Of a stretch of 64,000 nt of DNA, positions 1 to 9,126 are shown piece after piece. Position 1 is the stretch's first letter, and each line of letters starts with the position of its first letter. Location of the stretch: assembly GCA_945872815.1 (NCBI GenBank), contig CAMCAY010000003.1:1-64000 (forward strand), given 5' to 3'. A program made the position numbers and the translations under genes. The DNA comes from Chitinophaga pinensis. GTDB taxonomy: Bacteria > Bacteroidota > Bacteroidia > Chitinophagales > Chitinophagaceae. The notes under the pieces are model-generated. The model was not told where the DNA came from, did no database searches, and worked only from the letters and a program-made list of their open reading frames with translations.

Positions 1-80
1 ATTTCAGCCGGAATCAGGGGGTCAATTTGAAATGGAATGAGGGGGTCAGTTTCAAATGGATTTAGGGGGTCAATTTGCGT
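1..80. mobile_element. Terminal region of an IS21-like insertion sequence (multiple terminal repeats); element continues left of the window
   Basis: Three copies of AGGGGGTCA(A/G)TTT at 16, 40 and 64 (exact 24-bp period), typical of IS21-family ends in Bacteroidota; no transposase in window. Confidence 0.7.
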
Positions 81-390
81 GGATTTTCCAGTTGGAGGAA
101 TAAATCGGGTAACAACTATATTATATGAATTGATGGAAAGTATTAAGCCAGAATTTTTTGATAATTATTTGCTGGAATATATTCCTGTTAGTGCTTTTCA
201 GCGATTAGGGTATTTGTTAGATAAAGTGTTGGATAATCAATTGCTTGCAAATAAACTATACAAATTGCTTCAAAATAATAAAACCAAATTGTATCCCATT
301 TCATTAAAAACATCTGCATCTGTTAAAGGATTTACTGTTGAGGAGAAATGGAAAGTGATTGTGAATACAATTATTGAAACTGACTTTTAA
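37..390 (+). pseudogene. Truncated AbiEi-like type IV antitoxin (C-terminal part only), N-terminus replaced by IS end sequence
   Basis: First ~16 codons are IS repeat sequence; the remainder (FPVGGINRV...IVNTIIETDF) resembles an AbiEi C-terminal region and directly precedes an AbiEii gene. Confidence 0.6.
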
Positions 391-413
391 TTTACTTCAT
401 ACAAAAATATTAA

Positions 414-1208
414 ATGATTCCTCAGGCATACATAACAGAATGGTCAAATCAAGTTCCTTGGCAAACGAATGAACAAGTTGAACAAGATTTAGTTATTTGC
501 AGAGCATTGGTTGAAATATTTTCCGATGAATTATTGGCAAAAAGTCTTGCCTTCAGAGGAGGTACAGCTTTACATAAGTTATACCTGAATCCGCAGCCCC
601 GTTATTCTGAAGATATAGATTTGGTGCAAATAACAGCAGAACCATTTGGCAACATTGCAAATAGGTTAAGAGAACGACTTGCTTTTTTAGGGGAGCCAAT
701 CCGTAAACAAAAAGAAAATAATTTCACCTTACAATATCGATTTGAATCTGAGTTTCCTCCGGTTCAAAATCTACGTTTAAAAGTAGAAACGAATTGTAGG
801 GAGCATTTCACTATTTTAGGATATCACCATTTCCCATTTGAAATAAAATCTGCTTGGTTTACTGGTGCTTGTAACATTACAACCTATAAGATTGAAGAGT
901 TGTTAGGCATAAAATTACGAGCACTTTATCAAAGAAGAAAAGGAAGAGATTTATTCGATATGCATAAGTCGTTAGAACAGCTTCCTGATTTGAATAAAGA
1001 AGCGATTTTAGAATGCTATCATCAGTATATGAATTTTGTTGTAGATCATCCGCCTAGTAAAAAAATGTATCTTCAAAATATGGAAGCAAAAATGCAAGAT
1101 GATGAATTCATTGGTGATATTGCTGGTCTAATCAGACCAACAGAACAATATAATCAGACTGCGGCGTATGAATTAGTAAAGAAAAATTTATTGGATAAAT
1201 TGATTTGA
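414..1208 (+). CDS. AbiEii/AbiGii-type nucleotidyltransferase toxin
   Basis: FRGGTALHKLYL, RYSEDIDL and GIKLRALYQRRKGRDLFD motifs of the AbiEii nucleotidyltransferase family. Confidence 0.9.
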   Translation: MIPQAYITEWSNQVPWQTNEQVEQDLVICRALVEIFSDELLAKSLAFRGGTALHKLYLNPQPRYSEDIDLVQITAEPFGNIANRLRERLAFLGEPIRKQKENNFTLQYRFESEFPPVQNLRLKVETNCREHFTILGYHHFPFEIKSAWFTGACNITTYKIEELLGIKLRALYQRRKGRDLFDMHKSLEQLPDLNKEAILECYHQYMNFVVDHPPSKKMYLQNMEAKMQDDEFIGDIAGLIRPTEQYNQTAAYELVKKNLLDKLI

Positions 1209-1441
1209 GAAAAATAAATCGCGGTAAAAAAATAGATTATTGAAATTTGTCCTTACTTTTTATTCCTGTACTTCATTTGTACCCCGCCTCCAAAAACCTT
1301 TGCTGGTAAGGGTTATAAAGTTTTGTATCGGCAAATAATTTCAAATCCCATTAGTGGTTTTAAATATAAATCCTAAAATTTCATCTTAGTTGTAGATGAG
1401 GCTGTTTTAAATTAAAAAATAAGATTTTTTGGATGCTTATT

Positions 1442-3484
1442 TTAAAAATATTCTTGTAAAATGAATTTGAAATTATTTTTGTAGAATTTGTTCATGAAAA
1501 TCACATGAGGAAAACTGATACAAGAAATGAATACAAAAAAAATGGTAGTCATATTTTCGTTGAAGTAAGATAAATAATCATTTTTCAACAATAAAATAAA
1601 AGTGACAAACAATATTAATGCGCCAATAGTAAAGGGTAATGCCTTTAAATACAAAGATGCATTGTTGACTTTCATTGCTTTTTTTAAATGCGACCATCCA
1701 CTCAAGCTATGTTGCCCAATGAAGTATAAACCAAATGAAGTGAGAAGTGGCAGTTCTGTGCTCACTAAAAGCATAAGAATAGTTAGTAACATCTTTCTGC
1801 TTTTTTCGAAGATAGACCAACCAAATCCTGCGATTGCAAGAAATATGCTTATCTCTTTTCCTTGAATATTATTTAATGGAATTTTCAGAACATTCATATT
1901 TCCAAGGATACTGTTGGTTTCGGCTAAATGCCCACAAAGAATGATACCTAAAATTAAATATCCCCAAGAAGCATTCTTTAATGCATTTGTATTTTGGGGT
2001 TGCCATTCACGCAAATCTGTTTGTCCAAAATGCCATGCAGAATAACCGATAAAAAAAAGTAATGCAATTGTTGGAAAAAACAACCATAACACAAAATTGA
2101 AAAAAGTGAAACTCAAATAATTAATTATGAAGCCGAGTTTAATATTGACTTTTAAATTATTTGATTCGAGAAGGTGATCAACGGCTCCATGCGGGATGCC
2201 TATCAAAAACATACCCGCTATAAAAATTACTATTTCAATTCCATGAAATATATTGGGTGTGATTTTGTAGACAAATAATAATGACAATGACAAAAGCAAC
2301 AAAATAAAAGGAGTAATTAATCTTTGTATTTGTGATGAAACTACCCACAGAACTGCTTTTAAGAAAGGCTTTATTGGTAAAGTTGAAAAAATACGAATGT
2401 CTTGTATAAGTGTTGTCTTTTCGTCTAGAAATTGAAGCACATCTTTTGTTTGATTTTTTTTGAACAACGATTGAAATATTCTTTTGCCTTGAGAGGGTTG
2501 TGTTGAAAGTATTAGAAGCAAGAGACGATCATAAAATCTAAAACGCGAAATATTGTTTATACGAGCTGACTCAATTCCTTTCTTTAAATTATTTGCCAGC
2601 TTTTCAGAATGGGTAAACATATTTTTAAACGCATATCCAGTACTGGGTTTAATAGCACCTGCTCTGCCTCCGATTGAGATGACTCCTGGGATAGATTCGG
2701 TAGAAATATTTGCTGTGCTCATGGGAATACATCCTATTTCCGTATCGTGAATTTTATAATTACCAAATCGTTGTATTATGTATGAATGTAGAATAGGGTC
2801 AGCTTCTTTTTGAGTAATAGAAGCCAAACCAAAACGAGTTAATTCAACTAGTGTATTACCATTACCTAATGGCAATACATACATAAATTGAGTAGAGTCT
2901 AATTGTTCAACATTGAAGTCCATTAGATCCACACAATTTATTTTTGAAATGGGTTCTTCAGTTGTTATCACATATCCGATGAAGGATTGAAGTAAGTGAG
3001 CATCCTCTTTTTTAAGTGGTAAATATTGTGGTGGGCGACTATCAAAAACTATTGTAGATTCCCATATATCTGTGGTTGTAATTACTTTAACAGCTTTTTC
3101 AATGGAGACCAACTCAATAACTTTACTATCTACTCGTTGTAAATTATGTTGGATAATGATGCGTCTTAATTCATTGTAAACATCAATTCCAGATATATGA
3201 AAGTAATTTTTAGGGAATAAATATTCCGGCGTATTTCTATTAACACTAACTTGATCCCATTTATGACTAATTAAATGTTGACATTTTAATGTAAGATCTT
3301 CATTTTGTTCAGACCAAAAACAAAATGTTTTGTCATTATTCTTTTTTTTATCTGGATCTATAATTAAAACCTTTTTATCTTTCAAAAGTCCATGCCTCTC
3401 CATACTCATGAGCAATAATGTGGTGGATGCCCCAGCTCCTACAAAGAGATAGTCCACTTTATTATGTTGTATTTGAATTGACAT
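1442..3484 (-). CDS. Fusion protein: lycopene beta-cyclase (CrtY) + Brp/Blh beta-carotene 15,15'-dioxygenase
   Basis: N-half: VGAGASTTLLL, DSRPP, FMYVLPLGNGNTLVELTRF, IPMST...GGRAGAIKPSTGYAF (lycopene cyclase). C-half: GIPHGAVDH, SAWHFGQTDL, GQHSLSGWSHL, FPHVIFM (Blh histidine motifs). One uninterrupted ORF. Confidence 0.93.
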   Translation of the reverse strand: MSIQIQHNKVDYLFVGAGASTTLLLMSMERHGLLKDKKVLIIDPDKKKNNDKTFCFWSEQNEDLTLKCQHLISHKWDQVSVNRNTPEYLFPKNYFHISGIDVYNELRRIIIQHNLQRVDSKVIELVSIEKAVKVITTTDIWESTIVFDSRPPQYLPLKKEDAHLLQSFIGYVITTEEPISKINCVDLMDFNVEQLDSTQFMYVLPLGNGNTLVELTRFGLASITQKEADPILHSYIIQRFGNYKIHDTEIGCIPMSTANISTESIPGVISIGGRAGAIKPSTGYAFKNMFTHSEKLANNLKKGIESARINNISRFRFYDRLLLLILSTQPSQGKRIFQSLFKKNQTKDVLQFLDEKTTLIQDIRIFSTLPIKPFLKAVLWVVSSQIQRLITPFILLLLSLSLLFVYKITPNIFHGIEIVIFIAGMFLIGIPHGAVDHLLESNNLKVNIKLGFIINYLSFTFFNFVLWLFFPTIALLFFIGYSAWHFGQTDLREWQPQNTNALKNASWGYLILGIILCGHLAETNSILGNMNVLKIPLNNIQGKEISIFLAIAGFGWSIFEKSRKMLLTILMLLVSTELPLLTSFGLYFIGQHSLSGWSHLKKAMKVNNASLYLKALPFTIGALILFVTFILLLKNDYLSYFNENMTTIFFVFISCISFPHVIFMNKFYKNNFKFILQEYF

Positions 3485-3504
3485 TTTTTCGATTGAATAA
3501 TTAT

Positions 3505-3543
3505 AAAAAAAGGGTTCTTCATATTTTGAAAGAACCCTTTTTT
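3505..3543 (-). terminator. Rho-independent terminator-like hairpin between rhodopsin and crtY-blh
   Basis: AAAAAAGGGTTCTT-loop-AAAGAACCCTTTTTT. Confidence 0.75.
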
Positions 3544-3560
3544 ATTAGCAAATAGAAAAA

Positions 3561-4277
3561 TTAGTCTTCATTTCTGCTAAGTGAATAGATTACTAAACCA
3601 AATCCAATTTTATTTATTGCATCAGCAATATTATAAACGATGTCCATAGCGTGAGATGCTGCAGCAGGATCACTTACCAATTGAATTCCGAATAAGCCTC
3701 CTGGAGTTCCCAATATATATCCTAATGGATAAATTGCCCAACCAACTAAAACAAACCATGCTAGAATTCTAGTAGCTTTTGCTACTTGTGGACCTGCAGT
3801 TTGAGATAATTTTGCAACTTCTCCGAACCATATTAGATACGCAATGTAGAAATATGCTGCCCCTGAAATAACACCCCAAAGTACGCTATTGTCACGATCG
3901 ATTGTCTCTCCGAAATAGCCTGTTACTAACATAACTAGTGAAGCAAGAATTAACTTCCAAAGTAAACCAATTTTTGCACCTGCTTTTTTGGTAATCAAAT
4001 AGAATTCTACGCACATCAAAGGAACAGTTAGTATCCAATCAACATATCTGAAAAAGGTAGGAGATTCTCCAGTCTCTAGATTGTAACCTCTCATGTAGTA
4101 GTAGTGAACCGCTGCGATGAAAGTAATCAATCCTGATACTAAAACTGATGTTCTCCATTTTTGTGAAGTGTTGCTCAATTCAAAAAAGAAGAAAACAGAT
4201 GCAGCCATCATGGCCATTGTGCCGATAAAAAACGTGAAAGCCACGTAATTATCACTGGCGATTTTTAAATGTTCCAT
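3561..4277 (-). CDS. Proteorhodopsin (light-driven proton pump type)
   Basis: Seven-TM opsin; FRYVDWILTVPLMCVEF (D97/T101/E108 equivalents, Met at position 105), H75 equivalent (AAVHYYYMRG), retinal Lys in DAINKIGFG. Confidence 0.97.
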   Translation of the reverse strand: MEHLKIASDNYVAFTFFIGTMAMMAASVFFFFELSNTSQKWRTSVLVSGLITFIAAVHYYYMRGYNLETGESPTFFRYVDWILTVPLMCVEFYLITKKAGAKIGLLWKLILASLVMLVTGYFGETIDRDNSVLWGVISGAAYFYIAYLIWFGEVAKLSQTAGPQVAKATRILAWFVLVGWAIYPLGYILGTPGGLFGIQLVSDPAAASHAMDIVYNIADAINKIGFGLVIYSLSRNED

Positions 4278-4677
4278 TTTGTTTTAAATTTTGGTTTTTC
4301 CTACTCTTATGGATTTTCGGTTACTCCCCAGTTTGGATGGTTTCTGGACTCCGATAAAATAAACACACAAAATGGCAAAATGTTTAACAAAAAAATAAAA
4401 AAATTAAACAAACAAAGAATCAATAGATTATCAGCATTTAAAATATAATAATAAAAAATTATTTATAATTATTGTTTATTGGAGCATATTTAGCATATTC
4501 TTATAATGTATTATACATTAATTTATTGTTCTAAATAATTTTTCTTATTTTTCTATTCCTATTTGACACAGAAATGCTTTTTTTATTATAATAATGTAGA
4601 AATTAAATTTAAAATTATTTTTTCAAAGATGATTGAAAATTGAACTCCTCTTTTTCTACAATAGAATTGTTTGTAAT

Positions 4678-4685
4678 TATCTTTG
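4678..4685 (+). promoter_or_regulatory. Bacteroidota -7 promoter element upstream of the CotH gene
   Basis: TATCTTTG matches TAnnTTTG, 20 bp before the ATG at 4705; no clear -33 element. Confidence 0.4.
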
Positions 4686-4704
4686 TTTAGGAAAATTTTA
4701 AAAA

Positions 4705-7700
4705 ATGAAAGAAAGTATTTCACGAGTAATATTTTTTATAATTTGTATTTTTTCTGCCGGAGAATTATTCAGTCAATTGGTTATTAATGAGGGATCCAAT
4801 AAAAATTATTCAACCATTGCTGATGAAAATGGTGATTATGAGGATTGGATAGAAATTCATAATACAGGTTCTATAGCAATCGATTTACATGGTTATAGTT
4901 TAACTGATAATAATAATCCTAAAAAATGGGTTTTTTCTCATCAAAAATTAGAAGCCAATCAATTTATCATAGTGTATTGCAGTGGAAAAAATAGATTTGT
5001 ATCAAAACCATTTTCAAACGTTTTGCATGATACTACTTTTCAACCCCAAATTGGGTGGAATGTACACCAATTTACAACTCCTTTTTATTGGGATGGATAT
5101 TCAAATATTGTTTTGAACATATGTACTTTCAGCGATAGTTATACCAATAATTCTGTTCATTTGCAAAGTACAACTTCATTTTATTCTTCCTTGTTTTCAT
5201 ATGTAGATGGGGGTGTGGCTTGCGGTTTCATGGATGGCGGGACTTCCAAAACACGTCCAAATATTCGTTTCAACAATAAAAACATTGGCGGTGGTACCCT
5301 TCAAAATACGGAGACAGAATATCCTGCTCCTTATGGTAATTGGTATTGGAGCGCTCGTCATCAATTATTATTCCGTGCAAGCGAATTAATTTCTTCAGGT
5401 TTAACAGCTGGATTCATTACTTCAATATCATTTGATGTGCTTTCAACATTTCCAACGCAATACAGATACATTGACTTAAGCCTTTCAAATACCGGTAGAG
5501 ATGAACTTACTAACGAATTTATACCTCTAGAAGGAAATTTTAATCACACTAACTTTAAAATTAGTTCTGAAGGTGAAACCATAAGGCTATTCAATCCTGC
5601 GGGCAATTTGGAAAGCTCACTTTATGTAAACTGCGGACCAGGTTATGATGTGAGTTCAGGATTATTACCCAATGCCTCTACCAATGTAAAAAAATTTCCA
5701 AATCCCACACCAGGTATTAGCAATAATGGGTCACTATCAGCTGATTCGTACACGAGTGCTCCGGTTTTTTCAAAAAGTAGCGGAGTATACACCTCCTCAC
5801 AGATAGTGAATATCATCAACACAAATTCACCTGATGCTTTGATTTATTACACATTGGATGGCAGTGAACCTGATACTACTTCAATTTTGTGGAATGGAAA
5901 CGCTGTATACATTACTCAAACAACTATACTGAGGGCAAAAGCATATAAAACTGGATTTATTCCAAGCACTGTAACTTCAGCCAGTTTTTTATTCAATATC
6001 AATCATTCTACTCCTATCATTTCAATAATAAGTGATCCTGATAATTTATTTGGAACAACAGGAATGTTCGACAATCCTTCAGTTGATATGCTCAAAGCGG
6101 CATCGGTTGATTATTTTGATTCTTCCAACTCTCATCAATTGATTTGTTCCAGAAGAGTTGGTATAATCATGGATGGAGGTTGGGGTTCTAGAGGCCTTCC
6201 ACAGAAACCATTTCGTATCAAATGGGATGATGGGGTATTAGGCCAAGGACCAATTATGGAAAATATAATTCCAGACAGACCCAATAGGAATCAGTACAGT
6301 GATTTTTTTATGCGAAATGGAAGTAATAATTATTTGATTCTTCCATACAAAGACGCAGCTCAAGTTAAAATGATGGCAGATGGTTCATACAATTATTATG
6401 CTGCCTGGAGACCAGTATCTGTATACATAAATGGTACTTATTGGGGATTGTATGAGTTAAGGGAAAAATACAACAATGAAATGTTTGAACTATCTGAGAA
6501 AGCATCAGAAAATAGTATTGAAATATTATCCTCTAGTGCTCAATATGGGTTCAGATTAAGAGCGGTTGAGGGTAATGTTCAGCATTTTTACGATTCATTC
6601 AATTCATTCTCGCTTTTAAATCCAAATGACGACGATTTTTGGTCAAAAGCAGATCGTTATTTCGACTTGAAATATTATGTAGATTATATCATAGCAGAAT
6701 TATGGATGAACAACGCTGATTGGGGTGCTAATTACAATAATATAAAAATTTATCGTTCAGACGCTACTGGATTCAGATGGAGGTACTGTCTTATGGACAT
6801 GGAATATGGACTTCTTCCTAATCCACAGAATTTATACGATTGCCGTTTTGATTTATTAGGTCAGTTATTGAATGAATGGAAGGTTGTAAGTCCAAACAAT
6901 CCACATTTGTCAATTTTTTGGAAATGTATACAAAATGATTTTTTTAAAAATTACTTTATCAATCGTTTTGCAGATCAGATGAATAGTTTATACTTGACAT
7001 CTAGACTTCTCTCTATTGAAGGGGAAATGTACCTGCGTACTTATTCTGAAATGGCCAATGAGTATAGAAGGTGGGGTGATCCCAATGATTTGATTGGTCA
7101 GATGAATCAATTTCAACAAAATCACCTTTTATTTCGTAATGATTTATTGTGTCGTCCAGAGAATGCAAGAAATTTTATTCAATTTAATTTTAATTTGCCG
7201 AAGCAAGTATCACTTAATTTGGATGTAATTCCAAGGGATGCAGGCAGAATAAAAGTAAGCACATTAACTCCAAAAACATATCCATGGCAGGGATATTATT
7301 TTGATGGAGTGCCAATTGGGTTGGAAGCGATAGCTAAACCTGGCTTTAGATTCACCCACTGGACTTCAAATGGCTTGATTAAAGATACATTAAACAGAGT
7401 AATTCTTGATACTTTATCAAAAATGAATAGTCTAATAACTGCACATTTTGAACCAGCATTTGATCTAAAACCATTATCATTGCTTGTTTATCCTAATCCC
7501 GCCCATAATCAACTAGGGATAAAATCTTATCAAGAAATAGGAGAGGCTGCAGAAGTATTTTTATTGGATGTACTTGGGAGAAAAATAATTGTTCCATATA
7601 CGTATTCTGATCCGAAAGAAAGTCATCTAAATATTTCATCTTTAAGTAAAGGGTATTATTTTATTCATTTTGTTACCAAAGATGGAAAAATATTTAGGGG

Positions 7701-7719
7701 TAAATTTATTAAATATTGA
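4705..7719 (+). CDS. Secreted CotH-kinase-family protein with lamin-tail domain, chitobiase-like C-terminal repeat and T9SS type A sorting domain
   Basis: Signal peptide; LTD region (EDWIEIHNTGSIAIDLHGYSLTD); ALIYYTLDGSEPDTTS; CotH region (RVGIIMDGGWGSRGLPQKPFRI, YCLMDMEYGLL); C-terminal LLVYPNPAHNQL. Confidence 0.85.
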   Translation: MKESISRVIFFIICIFSAGELFSQLVINEGSNKNYSTIADENGDYEDWIEIHNTGSIAIDLHGYSLTDNNNPKKWVFSHQKLEANQFIIVYCSGKNRFVSKPFSNVLHDTTFQPQIGWNVHQFTTPFYWDGYSNIVLNICTFSDSYTNNSVHLQSTTSFYSSLFSYVDGGVACGFMDGGTSKTRPNIRFNNKNIGGGTLQNTETEYPAPYGNWYWSARHQLLFRASELISSGLTAGFITSISFDVLSTFPTQYRYIDLSLSNTGRDELTNEFIPLEGNFNHTNFKISSEGETIRLFNPAGNLESSLYVNCGPGYDVSSGLLPNASTNVKKFPNPTPGISNNGSLSADSYTSAPVFSKSSGVYTSSQIVNIINTNSPDALIYYTLDGSEPDTTSILWNGNAVYITQTTILRAKAYKTGFIPSTVTSASFLFNINHSTPIISIISDPDNLFGTTGMFDNPSVDMLKAASVDYFDSSNSHQLICSRRVGIIMDGGWGSRGLPQKPFRIKWDDGVLGQGPIMENIIPDRPNRNQYSDFFMRNGSNNYLILPYKDAAQVKMMADGSYNYYAAWRPVSVYINGTYWGLYELREKYNNEMFELSEKASENSIEILSSSAQYGFRLRAVEGNVQHFYDSFNSFSLLNPNDDDFWSKADRYFDLKYYVDYIIAELWMNNADWGANYNNIKIYRSDATGFRWRYCLMDMEYGLLPNPQNLYDCRFDLLGQLLNEWKVVSPNNPHLSIFWKCIQNDFFKNYFINRFADQMNSLYLTSRLLSIEGEMYLRTYSEMANEYRRWGDPNDLIGQMNQFQQNHLLFRNDLLCRPENARNFIQFNFNLPKQVSLNLDVIPRDAGRIKVSTLTPKTYPWQGYYFDGVPIGLEAIAKPGFRFTHWTSNGLIKDTLNRVILDTLSKMNSLITAHFEPAFDLKPLSLLVYPNPAHNQLGIKSYQEIGEAAEVFLLDVLGRKIIVPYTYSDPKESHLNISSLSKGYYFIHFVTKDGKIFRGKFIKY

Positions 7720-7802
7720 TGGTTTAAAATAATAAAGTATAAGCTCATATTTTCATATCAATTTGATCCTCTTTTTTGTAAAACAATTGGTAATTTCATT
7801 TT

Positions 7803-8546
7803 ATGATTGATAATAATCTGCTTAACAATTTTTGTTCTTTTACTGTCGACACATTAAGTCAAAAAAGCCTTTTTACTAATCGACAAGATAGGAAGTTTGT
7901 TTTTTCTTCAGAATTATTGAATCAAGTTTTGGAAATTTGTTCACAAGAATACAGAATTTTGGAAATTGATGGAATAAGAAATTTCAAATATAAAACAACT
8001 TATTACGATACTGTAAGTCTCGATATGTATCATGATCATCATCGAGGTAAAAAAAACCGGTGTAAAATCAGAGAAAGACAATATTTAGATAGTCAAATTG
8101 GTTTTTATGAAATAAAAATAAAAAACAACAAAGGCCTTACAGTTAAATATCGGATTAAAAACAATCAATCAACTGCTTTCAATGATCTGATTTCTTTACA
8201 TACAAGATTTTCATTCAAAGAATTGAAACAAATTTTCCATTTGGATTATTATAGAATAACATTGTTACACAAAGTAAAAAATGAAAAAGTCACAATTGAT
8301 AATTCATTAAATTACTCTATGCAAGATCGTATAGTCCCATTCAATAATTTTGTTTTTGCAGAAGTAAAAACTAATAATGGACATGATATAAGTTTTTGTG
8401 AAAAAATGAAAAATATGGGAATTGTGCGTGGATCATTGAGTAAATATTGTTTGGGTATTTTATGTTATTATCCGGGTATTAAGCAAAATAATTTTAAACA
8501 ATCCTATAAAAAATTTCAAAAAAAATCTGATGATGTGTATTGCTGA
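7803..8546 (+). CDS. VTC-domain (polyphosphate polymerase-like) protein
   Basis: NRQDRKFVF, KYKTTYYDT, CKIRERQY, FYEIKIKNNKG, FAEVKTNN, LSKYCLGI motifs. Confidence 0.85.
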   Translation: MIDNNLLNNFCSFTVDTLSQKSLFTNRQDRKFVFSSELLNQVLEICSQEYRILEIDGIRNFKYKTTYYDTVSLDMYHDHHRGKKNRCKIRERQYLDSQIGFYEIKIKNNKGLTVKYRIKNNQSTAFNDLISLHTRFSFKELKQIFHLDYYRITLLHKVKNEKVTIDNSLNYSMQDRIVPFNNFVFAEVKTNNGHDISFCEKMKNMGIVRGSLSKYCLGILCYYPGIKQNNFKQSYKKFQKKSDDVYC

Positions 8547-9126
8547 TATATTTAACCTTAAAGTAATAAATAGTGAAATCTTATTTCGATATGCAATTAA
8601 TCTTTCTTTTATATTAATACTTGTTAAGGGCATTTATTATAAAAAATATAAACAAACTAATCTTTTTCTAACATTCTTCGCATTCAATAGTATTGTCTTT
8701 TTTGTTTCATACGTATTGAATCAAGTAGAGCTTAGTACCGGAGCTGCCTTTGCTTTATTCGCTGTGTTTTCCATTTTGAGATTCAGAACCGACGGAATTT
8801 CAGCTAAGGATATGACTTATATATTTTTAAATATTGGAATAGGGTTATTGACTGCAGTGATTCTTGGAAGCATACTGGATATTGTAATAATTTGCTCTAT
8901 TATTATATCAATCGTCCTTTTGTTGGAAAGTAACATTTTGTTGAAAAAAGAAGCTTCAAAATTAGTTTACTATGACAACATAAATTTGATAAATGATCAT
9001 AAAAAAGAACTACTAATTGCGGATTTGAAAAACAGAACTGGACTGGACGTAAATAGATTCGTCATTAATGAAATAGATTTCCTAAAAGATTCCTGCAGAA
9101 TCACCATTTTTTATACAGAGAAATGA
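8530..9126 (+). CDS. DUF4956-family membrane protein
   Basis: GAAFALFAVFSILRFRTDGISAKDMTYIFLNIGIGL; overlaps the preceding VTC ORF by 17 bp. Confidence 0.85.
   Translation: MMCIADIFNLKVINSEILFRYAINLSFILILVKGIYYKKYKQTNLFLTFFAFNSIVFFVSYVLNQVELSTGAAFALFAVFSILRFRTDGISAKDMTYIFLNIGIGLLTAVILGSILDIVIICSIIISIVLLLESNILLKKEASKLVYYDNINLINDHKKELLIADLKNRTGLDVNRFVINEIDFLKDSCRITIFYTEK

Noticed and set aside
1602-2750. Plus-strand ORFs inside crtY-blh (1602-1865, 2553-2750)
   Set aside because: Antisense to a high-confidence fusion gene with conserved motifs
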